From positions 6,882,001 to 6,946,000 of the forward strand of contig NZ_FMHV01000002.1 of NCBI RefSeq assembly GCF_900091465.1: 64,000 bases of DNA, read 5' to 3'. This document shows, piece by piece, positions 1 to 9,482 of the stretch. The notes below the pieces were generated by a model, which worked only from the letters and a program-made list of their open reading frames with translations, was not told where the DNA came from and searched no databases. The stretch comes from Micromonospora rhizosphaerae. GTDB lineage: Bacteria > Actinomycetota > Actinomycetes > Mycobacteriales > Micromonosporaceae. How positions within the stretch are numbered: position 1 is the first letter of the stretch; the number at the start of each line of letters is the position of its first letter. The position numbers and the translations under genes are program-made.

Positions 1-136
1 CCTCGACGTGGGCGATGCCGTCGCCGGCGTCGGCGACGGTGCCGACCTCCTCGCGGGAGACGTCGGCCGTGTAGGAGGAGACGTAGCGCTCCAGGGCGCC
101 GCGGATCTCCTCCGTCGAGATGGTCAGCTCGGCCAT
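1..136 (-). CDS. atpA: ATP synthase F1 subunit alpha (N-terminal part, cut by window edge)
   Basis: The first 45 codons are visible, beginning [19 protein letters not shown], which is the usual start of actinobacterial F1 alpha subunits. Alpha is the non-catalytic nucleotide-binding subunit of the F1 head. A purine-rich AAGGAAGCAGAGG lies just before the ATG, supporting this start. It is the last visible gene of the atp operon and follows atpH after about 100 bases. The nucleotide-binding domain lies outside the window. Confidence 0.95.
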   Translation of the reverse strand, partial: MAELTISTEEIRGALERYVSSYTADVSREEVGTVADAGDGIAHVE

Positions 137-238
137 CCTCTGCTTCCTTAAGTATCAGGGGCCCGGGATACCTAGTACCGACCGGTCCGAATGGCGTCTG
201 TCATTCAGGCGCTTTGCGGCTGTGCCAGCGGGTGCCGG

Positions 239-1060
239 TCAGCGCTTCGCGAGTGCGTTGCGGGTCTCGTTGAGGCGGCGCAGGACGGTGCCGTCGTACA
301 GGTCGGAGCCGACCCGCACGCTCACTCCGCCGAGCACCTCGGGGTCCACCGTCTGCTTGACGGAAACCTCTCGACCGTACATCGCGGAGAGGCGGGCACC
401 CAGGCGTCGCTCCTCCTCGTCACTCAACGGGGCCGCCACGGTCACGTACGCGACCTGACGGTCCCGCCGGTCGGCGGCCAGCTCGACCAGCCGGGTGAGC
501 GCCCCGGTGAAGGAGCGTCCCCCGAAGCCGCGCAGCGCCACCTCGACGAGGCGGATGGTGGCCGGGCGGGCCTTGCCGGCGAGCAGCTCGCGGGCCAGGC
601 CGGCCCGCCGCTCGGCCGGGGCGATCGGATCGGAGAGCGTGTTGGAGAGCCCCGGCTGGCCGGCGACGACCTGCCCGAAGCGGAACAGCTCGTCCTCGAC
701 CTCGCCCAGCTCGCCCGCCTTGTCGGCGCTGGCCAGCAGCGCCTCCACGCCCAGCCGCTCGGTGCCGTCGAGCAACTCCGACGGCGCCGACCACCGGCCG
801 GAGACCAGCGCGGCCAGCAGGTCGAGCGCGTCCGCGCCGACGTTGCCGCCGAGGATCCCGGTCAGCAGACCGACCCGGTCCTCGCCGGAGCGGGCCGGGT
901 CGGAGAGCGCCCGGCGCAGCCGCGGCTCGCGCCGCAGCAGATCGGCGACGGAGAGGATGTCGTCGGCGGTGGAGGCCACCGCCGACGGCTCCGCGCCGCG
1001 GACGTACGCGTCGAGGCGCTCGGCCGCGACCTTGTACGACTCCCGGCTGGCGGCCTGCAT
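239..1060 (-). CDS. atpH: ATP synthase F1 subunit delta
   Basis: A 273-residue delta (OSCP) subunit that joins the F1 head to the peripheral b stalk. It is much longer than the roughly 177-residue E. coli protein, as is normal for Streptomyces- and Micromonospora-type delta subunits. The C-terminal part (DRQVAYVTVAAPLSDEE and the following VDPEVLGGVSVRVGSDLYDG region) holds the conserved family core. Its ATG overlaps the TGA of atpF by one base (TGATG), indicating translational coupling. It is not fused to b, unlike the mycobacterial atpFH arrangement. Confidence 0.95.
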   Translation of the reverse strand: MQAASRESYKVAAERLDAYVRGAEPSAVASTADDILSVADLLRREPRLRRALSDPARSGEDRVGLLTGILGGNVGADALDLLAALVSGRWSAPSELLDGTERLGVEALLASADKAGELGEVEDELFRFGQVVAGQPGLSNTLSDPIAPAERRAGLARELLAGKARPATIRLVEVALRGFGGRSFTGALTRLVELAADRRDRQVAYVTVAAPLSDEEERRLGARLSAMYGREVSVKQTVDPEVLGGVSVRVGSDLYDGTVLRRLNETRNALAKR

Positions 1061-1599
1061 CAGCGGGCCCCCGCGCTCTCGAGACCGCTCAGGAACCGGT
1101 CCACGGTGCCCTTGCGACGCGCCTCGTCGGCGAGCGACTCACCGACGATCTTGCTGGCCAGGTCCACCGCGATGGTGCCGACCTCGGCGCGGAGCTCGCG
1201 CACGATGGTGGCCCGCTCGGCGGCGAGCTGCTCCTTGCCGGCCGCGATGATCCGGTCGGACTCCTCCCGCGCCTTGGCGAGGATGTCCTGGCGGATGCCC
1301 TCGGCGTCGGCGCGGGCGTCGTCCCGGATCTTGGCGGCGTCGGTGCGGGCCTCGGCGAGCTGCGCGCGGTACTGCTCGAGCAGCTGGTTGGCCTCGGCCT
1401 GGGCGGCCTCGGCGCGCTTGATGCCGCCCTCGATCGCGTCGACCCGGGCCTGGAACGTCTGCTCCATGCGCGGGAAGACGAACTTCATCAGCACGAAGCA
1501 GAGCACGATGAAGGCGATGCCACCGACCACGATCTCCTGCCAGATCGGCAGGATCGGGTTGTGGGCCGCCTCACCGCCCTCTGCGGCGAGCAGGAACAT
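1060..1599 (-). CDS. atpF: ATP synthase Fo subunit b
   Basis: A 179-residue peripheral stalk subunit. An N-terminal membrane segment (about residues 24-43, EIVVGGIAFIVLCFVLMKFV) is followed by a long charged helix rich in Ala, Glu, Arg and Gln that forms the dimeric coiled coil. It sits between atpE and atpH, the standard order. The start follows a GGGAGG-like ribosome site (upstream strand reads CGGGAGGTTTCCC). Only one b gene is visible, so the stalk is presumably a homodimer. Confidence 0.95.
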   Translation of the reverse strand: MFLLAAEGGEAAHNPILPIWQEIVVGGIAFIVLCFVLMKFVFPRMEQTFQARVDAIEGGIKRAEAAQAEANQLLEQYRAQLAEARTDAAKIRDDARADAEGIRQDILAKAREESDRIIAAGKEQLAAERATIVRELRAEVGTIAVDLASKIVGESLADEARRKGTVDRFLSGLESAGAR

Positions 1600-1627
1600 G
1601 GGAAACCTCCCGGTCGTAGGGCGGGGG

Positions 1628-2717
<1,090 letters not shown>

Positions 2718-2728
2718 CGCGTCCCTTC

Positions 2729-2965
2729 CTAAGTAGGCGTGCCGAGCTTGCGGATGACCAGGACGACTCCCCCGGCCATGCCGAGCACGATCCCGATCCC
2801 CGTGGCGACGCCGCCGGTTTCGAGCCACCGGTCCACCAGCCAACCGATGAAGCCCCACACCCCCATGCCCGCGATCAGGTAGCTGAGCGCGGTCCAACCC
2901 TGGCCGGCACCGGGCGGAACATCGTCCGGGCCGCCATGGGATTGGGGGGTTCGGTCATCAGCCAT
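2729..2965 (-). CDS. AtpZ/AtpI-family small membrane protein of the ATP synthase operon
   Basis: A 78-residue protein with two hydrophobic segments: GWTALSYLIAGMGVWGFIGW (about 22-41) and the Gly-rich IGIVLGMAGGVVLVI (about 57-71). A hydrophilic N-terminus (MADDRTPQSHGG) precedes them. This fits the AtpZ/AtpI group found just before atpB, which helps c-ring assembly or may carry magnesium. It ends 11 bases before the atpB start. A longer frame opens at 3019, but MADDRTPQ at 2965 looks like the natural start. The exact function is inferred from position. Confidence 0.8.
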   Translation of the reverse strand: MADDRTPQSHGGPDDVPPGAGQGWTALSYLIAGMGVWGFIGWLVDRWLETGGVATGIGIVLGMAGGVVLVIRKLGTPT

Positions 2966-3140
2966 GACGAGGCGAACGATATCAGCCGGGAAGACGAGGC
3001 TGTGCCTCACCCCCCGCACAACCGTCGTTGTGTGGGCGTCTGGTGGGCGAAGTCGTCTGGAGGCACGCTACTCCCCTTCCGCCAGCGAGAAAATGACCGA
3101 TCGCCGACACGTCGGCGTGCCGTCCAAGTGGTGGGACAGC

Positions 3141-3572
3141 TCAGCGGTGCGCCCGTCGGGCGTGGACGGTGGTCAGCCACCAGATGTGCACGCCGGTCCA
3201 CACCGCCACGCCGGCGGCGATGCCCAGGCAGAACGGGATCAGACCCGGCCAGCCGGTCGACGCCACCCCGATCATCACCGCAATCAGCAGGGTGAACTTG
3301 GCGACGTAGAGGCCGACGCCGAACGGCAGCACCAGCTGCGGGTCGCGGGCGTCGGCCCAGGCCAGCACCACCGTGGTGAGCGTGTAGCTGATCGCCGTGA
3401 CCGCAACCCCGGCCGCCGCCCCGAGCGCCGCGTCAGCGCCCCCGGTCACCCCGCCGACCACCGCGGCCACCGCGGCCATCAGCGCCGAGGCGATCAGCAG
3501 CACCGGCAGGTGCCGCAGCCGCCAGCCCCGGTCCGCGGCCGCCTGCGCCGCGCGCGCCCCGGGCTCAGCCAC
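3141..3572 (-). CDS. AtpI-like four-helix membrane protein
   Basis: A 143-residue protein with four predicted membrane helices: ISAL-type segments around residues 23-40, 48-68, 82-101 and 107-130. The sequence ([25 protein letters not shown]) resembles ATP synthase subunit I-like proteins that precede atpB in actinobacteria. The GTG start overlaps the end of glyA by eight bases, so the two genes are probably cotranscribed and translationally coupled. A 175-base gap follows before the AtpZ-like gene and may hold an internal promoter. The function is inferred from position and topology. Confidence 0.8.
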   Translation of the reverse strand: MAEPGARAAQAAADRGWRLRHLPVLLIASALMAAVAAVVGGVTGGADAALGAAAGVAVTAISYTLTTVVLAWADARDPQLVLPFGVGLYVAKFTLLIAVMIGVASTGWPGLIPFCLGIAAGVAVWTGVHIWWLTTVHARRAHR

Positions 3573-4854
3573 GGGGGTACGCCGGGAAGTCGGCGACCAG
3601 CTCGGCCACGTCGGCGGCGATCCGGGTCAGCTTGTCCGCGCCCCCGGGGGCGGCCGGATCCGTCCGCACCGCGCGGGCGATCAGGGCGGCCACCCGACGC
3701 ATCTCCCCCTCGCGCATGCCCTGGGTGGTGACGCTCGGGGTGCCGACCCGGACGCCGGAGGCGACCATCGGCTTCTGCGGGTCGTACGGAATCGCGTTCT
3801 TGTTGAGCGTGATGGCGGCGGCGTCGCAGCGGGCCTCGGCGTCCGCGCCGGTCACCCCGACCTCCCGCAGGTCGATCAGAGCGAGGTGGGTGTCGGTGCC
3901 GCCGGAGACTGGGCGCATCCCCTCGGCTTCCAGCCCGACCGCGAGCGCCTGCGCGTTGCTGACCACCTGGGAGGCGTACGCGCGGAACTCGGGCTGCGCG
4001 GCCTCGCGCAGCGCCACCGCCTTGGCCGCGACGGCGTGCATCAGCGGGCCGCCCTGGGTGAACGGGAAGACCGCCTTGTCGATCCGGGACGCCAGCGACT
4101 CCCGGCAGAGGATCATGCCGCCGCGCGGGCCACGCAGCACCTTGTGGGTGGTGAAGCAGACGACGTCGGCGTACGGCACCGGAGAGGGAACGGCCTTCCC
4201 GGCGACCAGCCCGATGAAGTGCGCGGCGTCGACCATCAGGTAGGCGTCCACCTCGTCGGCGATCTCCCGGAACCGGGCGAAGTCGATCAGCCGCGGATAG
4301 GCGGTGGCGCCGCAGATGATCATCTTTGGGCGGTGGGCCAGCGCCAGGTCGCGTACCTCGTCGTAGTCGATCAGCTCCGTGTCCCGGCGGACCGTGTAGC
4401 CGACCGTGGCGAACCACTTGCCGGAGAAGTTCACCCGGCTGCCGTGGGTGAGGTGCCCGCCGTGCGGCAGGTCCATCGCCAGCACCGTGTCCCCCGGCTG
4501 CAGCAGCGCGGCGTACGCGGCCAGGTTGGCGCTGGCGCCGGAGTGCGGCTGGAGATTGGCGTGCTCGGCCCCGAAGAGCTCCTTCGCCCGGGCGATGCCG
4601 ATCTCCTCGGCCCGGTCCACCTCGGCGCAGCCGCCGTAGTAGCGCCGGCCGGGGTAGCCCTCGGCGTATTTGTTGGTCAGCGTCGAGCCGAGCGCGGCGA
4701 GCACCGCCGGTGAGGTGAGGTTCTCGCTGGCGATCAGTTGCAGGCCACCGCGCAGCCGCTCCAGCTCGCCGAGCACCACCCCGGCGATCTCCGGGTCGGT
4801 GGCGCTGAGCTGCTCGAAGTCCGGCCCCCAGAAGGTGCTCGTCGCGTTCTCCAC
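3565..4854 (-). CDS. glyA: Serine hydroxymethyltransferase
   Basis: A 429-residue PLP enzyme that interconverts serine and glycine with tetrahydrofolate, feeding one-carbon metabolism. It has the N-terminal [12 protein letters not shown] motif, the active-site region [13 protein letters not shown] and the PLP-binding lysine in [12 protein letters not shown] (Lys238). The usual motif is THKTLRGPRGG, so Val for Thr next to the lysine is a small departure. The GTG start gives [10 protein letters not shown]. The gene runs into the AtpI-like gene with an overlap. Some actinomycetes carry more than one glyA, so this may be a second copy. Confidence 0.92.
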   Translation of the reverse strand: MENATSTFWGPDFEQLSATDPEIAGVVLGELERLRGGLQLIASENLTSPAVLAALGSTLTNKYAEGYPGRRYYGGCAEVDRAEEIGIARAKELFGAEHANLQPHSGASANLAAYAALLQPGDTVLAMDLPHGGHLTHGSRVNFSGKWFATVGYTVRRDTELIDYDEVRDLALAHRPKMIICGATAYPRLIDFARFREIADEVDAYLMVDAAHFIGLVAGKAVPSPVPYADVVCFTTHKVLRGPRGGMILCRESLASRIDKAVFPFTQGGPLMHAVAAKAVALREAAQPEFRAYASQVVSNAQALAVGLEAEGMRPVSGGTDTHLALIDLREVGVTGADAEARCDAAAITLNKNAIPYDPQKPMVASGVRVGTPSVTTQGMREGEMRRVAALIARAVRTDPAAPGGADKLTRIAADVAELVADFPAYPRG

Positions 4855-4944
4855 AGCGAAGGAGTCTATGGGTCGGCAGACGGGAATCCCGGAGATGCCT
4901 CGGCACCGGAGCCACGGGTCACCTTGGCGGGCGGCGCACGCCGG

Positions 4945-7059
4945 TCAGTTGCCGGCGCGCGGGCCGGTGACCTGGAAGGTGATCGTCTGGCTGGGCGGGA
5001 CGAAGTCGACCACCGGCTGGCCGCGCAGGGCGAAGGCGAGCACCTCGGCCACCGCCGGGATCTGCCGCTCCTGCACCCCGCCGCCGACCGCGTCCCGGGG
5101 ATCGTCCGGATTCGCGGCGATGGTGGCGATCGAGAGCTGCGGAGTGAAGGCGACCACCGTCTCCGTCTCGTTCCGCTCCGAGCTGCCGGTCTTGCCGGCC
5201 ACCGGCCGGCTCAGCCCGGGCTGGAGCTTCTCGGCGGTGCCGCCGTCACAGCGCCGGTACATCGACTGGTCGCCGACCGGGCAGCGGGCCGCGTCCGCCG
5301 CCGCCCGGGCCACGTCCGTGTCCAGCACCTGCCGGCAGTCCGGCTGCCCGGCGGTCACCTTCCGACCGGCGCTGTCGGTGATCGAGGTGACCGGCGTCGG
5401 GGCGCACCACAACCCCTCGGCCGCCACGGTGGCGTACGCGTTGGCCAGGTCCAGTGGGGTGGTGGCGGCCACGCCGAGGGTGAACGCTCCCCAGCTCCTC
5501 GCGCTGTACCGGGCCAGCCGGGCGTCCTCCGGCGCCCGCAGCACGATGCCGAGCCGCTCGGCCATCTCCACCACCCGGTCCGCCCCGACCTTCTCGATCA
5601 ACCAGGCGAAGTAGGTGTTCACCGAGCGGCCGAAGGCGCTCCACATCGTGTTCTCGCCGTCCATCCACACCGGGCTGGCGTTGGCCGGGCACCAGTAACC
5701 GCCGCAGCTGGCCGGACCGCCGCCGGCGGGGTAATGGGTGACGATCCGGGACGGCGCTTTGAAGGTGGTGTTCAGCGGCAGCCCCGACTCCAGCGCGGCC
5801 AGCATCGTGAAGAGCTTGAACGTCGAGCCGGCCTGGTAGCCGACGATGCCTCCGCCGCCGGCGACGAGCTGGTTGACCGTGTTCGGGTAGTTCTTCTGCC
5901 CGGGCGGGTTGCCCGCCACGCCGTAGTACCGGTTCACCGCCATCGCCAGCACCCGGCCGGTGCCGGGCTGGACCACGGCGGTCGGCGCGGCCCGCCGGTT
6001 GACCAGGTCGTAGATCCGCAGCACCTGTTCGGTGGTCTTCCGCTGCACGTCGGGGTCGAGCGAGGAGACGATCGAGAAGCCGCCGCGGCGCAGCGTCCGC
6101 TGCCGCTCGGCTGACGAGGCACCGAAGGCCTTCTGAGCGTTCCACCACTGGGTGAACCAGTCGCAGAAGAAGCCCCAGTCGTTGTGCTCCTCCGGCACCG
6201 CGGCGCAGTCGTTCGGCGTCTCGCTGGGCCTCAGCTCGAGCTGCTCGGCCTTGGCCCGGGCGGCGTCCGCGGCCGCGACCTGGCCCGTCTCCACCATCCG
6301 GTCCAGCACGTACGCCCGGCGGCTCAGCGCCGCGTCCGCGTCCCCGTTGATGGGGTCGTCGGTGGCGGGCGACCGGACCAGCCCGGCGAGCAGCGCCGCC
6401 TGGGCCAGCGTGAGGTCGGCCGGCGTGGTGGAGAAGTAGCGCTTGCTGGCCGCCGCGATCCCGTACGCCCCGGCACCGAAGTACACGATATTGAGGTAGC
6501 GGGTGAGGATCTGGTCCTTGCCCAGCCCCCGCTCCAGGGTCAGCGCGTAGCGCATCTCCCGGATCTTGCGGCCGACGCTGATCTCGGTGGCCCGGGCCCG
6601 CTGCTCCTCGGTCAGCCGGGGATCACTGGCCAGCGCATTCCGGACGTACTGCATGGTCAGCGTGGAGGCACCCTGCCGGCTCCGGCCGTCACCCCCGTTG
6701 GCCGTGAGGGCCCGGGCGACACCACGCAGGTCCACCCCGTGGTGCTCGTAGAACCGCACGTCCTCGGCGGCCAGGATGGCCTGCCGCATCACTGGCGCCA
6801 CCGCGCTCAGTGGCACGTCCACCCGGTCCTCCACGTAGAACGACGTGATCAGGGTGCGGCCGTCGTTGGCGTAGAGGTTGGACCGCTGGGTCGGCTGCGG
6901 CGCACGCAGGGCTTCGGGTAGCTGCGCGTAGGGCGCGAGCGTCTTGAAGCCGAGCCCGAATACCAGGGCCGCCGGCAGCGCGGCCGCGGCCAGGACGAGC
7001 CCGGCGAACACGCCGGCGAACAGGACGGTGAGCAACTTGTCGAGATGGGCCCGGTTCAT
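4945..7059 (-). CDS. Class A penicillin-binding protein (bifunctional transglycosylase/transpeptidase)
   Basis: A 704-residue, single-pass membrane cell-wall synthase. An N-terminal helix (about 8-37) is followed by a GT51 glycosyltransferase domain with its catalytic Glu region (AAEDVRFYEHHGVDLRG) and GASTLTMQYVRN. A transpeptidase domain follows with STFK (about residue 412), SVN (GRSVNTYFAW) and KTG (VAGKTGSSE), so all three active-site motifs are intact. The start at 7059 has GGGGAGAGCTG directly before ATG; an in-frame ATG at 7131 lies upstream. The C-terminus lacks a PASTA repeat. It polymerises and cross-links peptidoglycan outside the membrane. Confidence 0.93.
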   Translation of the reverse strand: MNRAHLDKLLTVLFAGVFAGLVLAAAALPAALVFGLGFKTLAPYAQLPEALRAPQPTQRSNLYANDGRTLITSFYVEDRVDVPLSAVAPVMRQAILAAEDVRFYEHHGVDLRGVARALTANGGDGRSRQGASTLTMQYVRNALASDPRLTEEQRARATEISVGRKIREMRYALTLERGLGKDQILTRYLNIVYFGAGAYGIAAASKRYFSTTPADLTLAQAALLAGLVRSPATDDPINGDADAALSRRAYVLDRMVETGQVAAADAARAKAEQLELRPSETPNDCAAVPEEHNDWGFFCDWFTQWWNAQKAFGASSAERQRTLRRGGFSIVSSLDPDVQRKTTEQVLRIYDLVNRRAAPTAVVQPGTGRVLAMAVNRYYGVAGNPPGQKNYPNTVNQLVAGGGGIVGYQAGSTFKLFTMLAALESGLPLNTTFKAPSRIVTHYPAGGGPASCGGYWCPANASPVWMDGENTMWSAFGRSVNTYFAWLIEKVGADRVVEMAERLGIVLRAPEDARLARYSARSWGAFTLGVAATTPLDLANAYATVAAEGLWCAPTPVTSITDSAGRKVTAGQPDCRQVLDTDVARAAADAARCPVGDQSMYRRCDGGTAEKLQPGLSRPVAGKTGSSERNETETVVAFTPQLSIATIAANPDDPRDAVGGGVQERQIPAVAEVLAFALRGQPVVDFVPPSQTITFQVTGPRAGN

Positions 7060-7206
7060 CAGCTCTCCCCGCAGGAGCCGGCCATGGTCGGACCCGTTCA
7101 GAATGACCGGAATCGCCGCTTTTGCTGCCATCTTCGCCGAAACGCGCAGGAATTTCGCGGGGAAGGATGAAAGCTACAGAAAGCCCAGCGAGCGGGCCTA
7201 GGGTGC

Positions 7207-7818
7207 TCAGGGCAGCAGCGCGGCGGCGAGCGGGTGGACGGTCTCCTCGATCTCGTCGGCGACCCGGCTGAAGCACTGGTCGCCCCGGCCCCACGGGTCG
7301 TCGAGGTCGTCGGTGGGCAGCGGGGAGGCGCCCTGCCGGGCCGCGTCGGCGGCGGCGACCAGGGCCACCCCGCGCGCGTACACGGCGTCCGGGGTGGCCT
7401 CGACCGGAGGCAGCGCGGCGGCGTCCACGGCGCCCAGCAGCCGGCCGAACTCGCCCAGCACGAACGTGCGGGCCGCCGCGTCCGGGCGCAGCGCCACCAC
7501 GTACTCCTGCTGGTCGGCGGTGGCGGTGAGGACCAGGTCGGCGGCGTCGATGAGATCGGAACGGAGCTTGCGGGCGGCGAAGCCGTCCACGTCCCCGCCG
7601 CGCGACACCACCTGCCGGGCCGCCGGCGGGTTCATCTCCTCGCCGGCGTGCCAACCGCCGGTGCCGGCGCTGTGGCTGTGCAGCAGTTCGTCCGAGCGGA
7701 TCGGGTCGACCCCCAGCCGGCCCAGCCGCTCCCGCACGGCGAGCACCAGCAGCCGCTCGGCCATCGGGGACCGGCAGATGTTGCCCATGCAGACGTGCAG
7801 GACGGTGAACGGCGGCAC
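7207..7818 (-). CDS. Low-molecular-weight protein tyrosine phosphatase
   Basis: A 203-residue phosphatase with the signature CMGNICRS (Cys10 to Arg16, the C-x5-R loop) directly after a beta strand (FTVLHV). A late DDLDDPWG segment supplies the general-acid Asp-Pro. It is longer than the usual 150-160 residues, with extra sequence in the middle (VLGEFGRLLGAVDAAALPPVEA). It dephosphorylates tyrosine or possibly another phosphorylated substrate in the cytoplasm. It directly follows the Sua5 gene with no gap, a common arrangement in actinomycetes, and probably belongs to the prfA-prmC-sua5 operon. Confidence 0.88.
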   Translation of the reverse strand: MPPFTVLHVCMGNICRSPMAERLLVLAVRERLGRLGVDPIRSDELLHSHSAGTGGWHAGEEMNPPAARQVVSRGGDVDGFAARKLRSDLIDAADLVLTATADQQEYVVALRPDAAARTFVLGEFGRLLGAVDAAALPPVEATPDAVYARGVALVAAADAARQGASPLPTDDLDDPWGRGDQCFSRVADEIEETVHPLAAALLP

Positions 7819-8463
7819 TCAGACTCCCTGCGCCTCGAGGATGTCCGGCACCACGTCACGCAGTTTCTCCAGCGGGACGGCCCCCTGGCGTAGCAACCGG
7901 GGCACCTCGCCGGTCAGGTCGACGATCGTGCTCGGCACCGGGTCCGGGGCCGGTCCGGCTTCCAGGTAGGCGCGGACCGAGTAGCCGAGCTGGTCCCGGG
8001 CCTCCTCGGCGGTGACCGCGGCCGGCTGGCCGACCTTGTTGGCCGAGGCCACCGCCATCGGCCCGGTCTCCCGCAGCACCTCCAGCGCCACCGGGTGCAG
8101 CGGCATCCGCACCGCCACCGTGCCGCTGGAGTCGCCCAGGTCCCACTGGAGGCTGGGCGAGTGCTCCACCACGATGGTCAGCGCGCCCGGCCAGAACGCC
8201 TCGACCAGGTCACGCGCCGCGCGGGGCAACGAGAAGACCAGGCCGTCAAGGGTGTGCCGGGAACCGATCAGCACCGGCGGCGCCGCCCGGGAGCCGCCCT
8301 TGGCGTCCCCGAGCGCCTTCACCGCGTACGGGGTGAAGGCGTCGGCGCCGATCCCGTAGACCGTGTCCGTGGGCAGGACGACCAGTTCCCCGTTCTTGAC
8401 CGCCTCGATGGCAGCGGCGATGCCGCGGTCCCGGTCGGCGGGCGACCGACAGTCGTAGAGCAT
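7819..8463 (-). CDS. L-threonylcarbamoyladenylate synthase (Sua5/YciO/YrdC family)
   Basis: A 214-residue protein of the YrdC fold. It makes threonylcarbamoyl-AMP from threonine, bicarbonate and ATP for the t6A37 modification of ANN-decoding tRNAs. Family markers are LPTDTVYGIGADAF, the PGALTIVVE segment and the SANKVGQPA motif. The ATG at 8463 overlaps the prmC stop (TGATG), so it is translationally coupled to prmC. The longer upstream reading is antisense-like extension inside prmC and is not used. Confidence 0.93.
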   Translation of the reverse strand: MLYDCRSPADRDRGIAAAIEAVKNGELVVLPTDTVYGIGADAFTPYAVKALGDAKGGSRAAPPVLIGSRHTLDGLVFSLPRAARDLVEAFWPGALTIVVEHSPSLQWDLGDSSGTVAVRMPLHPVALEVLRETGPMAVASANKVGQPAAVTAEEARDQLGYSVRAYLEAGPAPDPVPSTIVDLTGEVPRLLRQGAVPLEKLRDVVPDILEAQGV

Positions 8464-9410
8464 CACGAGGAGCCAGTCTGCCACGCCGTGCCGGCAGCGG
8501 GGCGCTGGCCGTCCGCGCGGTGGGACGCGGTGGCGAACCGGGGCCGGTCGGTCAGGTCCGGGTGATCCTCGACCGCCTCGAACCGGCCGTCCGCGCTGAG
8601 CAGCCCGGGCACCGCCGTGCCGTGCGTGTCGTCGTGCTCGATGCCGAGCAGCCCGCCCGGGCGGAGCAGCTCCGCCGCCCGGGCGATCACCGGCCGGATC
8701 ACCGCCAGCCCGTCCACCCCGCCGAAGACCGCCTCGTCCGGGTCGTGCCCGGCCACGTCCGGGGATACCACCACCGACCGCGGCACGTACGGCGGATTGC
8801 AGAGCAGCACGTCGACCCGGCCGACCAGCTCCGCCAGCAGCTCCGGGTCGGTCACGTCGGCGGCCACCACCTCGATCGGGGTGTCCCCGGCCGCGGCCCG
8901 GTCCGCGGCGTTGCGGCGCAGCCAGTCCAGCGCCGCCGGGGATCGCTCCACCGCGACCACCCGGGCGCCCGGCAGCTCCTGGGCCACCGAGAGGGCGATC
9001 GCGCCGGAGCCGCTGCACAGGTCGACCACCAGGGGGTGGCTGCGCCGCCGCCCCTGCTCGACGCCCCAGCCGGCGAGCAGCTCGGTCTCCGGCCGGGGCA
9101 CGAAGACGCCCGGGCCGACCGAGAGCTCCAGGCGCCGGAAGCCGGCGGTGCCGGTGAGGTGCTGCAGCGGCTCCCGGGCGATCCGCCGGTCCAGCAGCGT
9201 GTGGAAGCGGTCGAGCTGAGCGGCGGTGAACCCGTCGGCCAGGGCCAGCCGGCCCCGCGGCACGTCCAGCACATACGCGGCGAGCAACTCCGCCTCCGCC
9301 CGGGGGGCCTCGATCCCCGCCTCGGCGAGGGCCCAGGCCGCCCGGGCGACCACGAGCGACGGGCGGGGCCGTTCTGTCCCTTCGGACGGGTGTTGCGGCA
9401 GGGAGGTCAC
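8463..9410 (-). CDS. prmC: Peptide chain release factor N5-glutamine methyltransferase
   Basis: A 315-residue SAM-dependent enzyme that methylates the GGQ glutamine of release factors. The SAM motif VVDLCSGSGAIALSVA and the NPPYVP active-site motif (LLCNPPYVPRSVVV) are intact. An N-terminal helical domain (about 20-90) binds the release factor. It lies downstream of its likely substrate gene prfA, but a GGDEF gene on the other strand sits between them. The C-terminal tail of about 25 residues (SHRADGQRPAAGTAWQTGSS) looks unconserved. Confidence 0.93.
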   Translation of the reverse strand: MTSLPQHPSEGTERPRPSLVVARAAWALAEAGIEAPRAEAELLAAYVLDVPRGRLALADGFTAAQLDRFHTLLDRRIAREPLQHLTGTAGFRRLELSVGPGVFVPRPETELLAGWGVEQGRRRSHPLVVDLCSGSGAIALSVAQELPGARVVAVERSPAALDWLRRNAADRAAAGDTPIEVVAADVTDPELLAELVGRVDVLLCNPPYVPRSVVVSPDVAGHDPDEAVFGGVDGLAVIRPVIARAAELLRPGGLLGIEHDDTHGTAVPGLLSADGRFEAVEDHPDLTDRPRFATASHRADGQRPAAGTAWQTGSS

Positions 9411-9418
9411 GAGATAAT
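9392..9418 (+). promoter_or_regulatory. Candidate promoter of the GGDEF gene
   Basis: TTGCGG (9392-9397) and GATAAT (9413-9418) are spaced by 15 bases and face the GGDEF gene. Transcription from here would start near 9425, downstream of the in-frame ATG at 9420, which favours the GTG at 9483 as the true start. It overlaps the 5' end of prmC on the other strand. Confidence 0.35.
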
Positions 9419-9482
9419 CATGAAGCGTCGCGGGTCACATCACGAGCGGGTGCGGCCGGACGCACACACAGGGAGGTCGCGA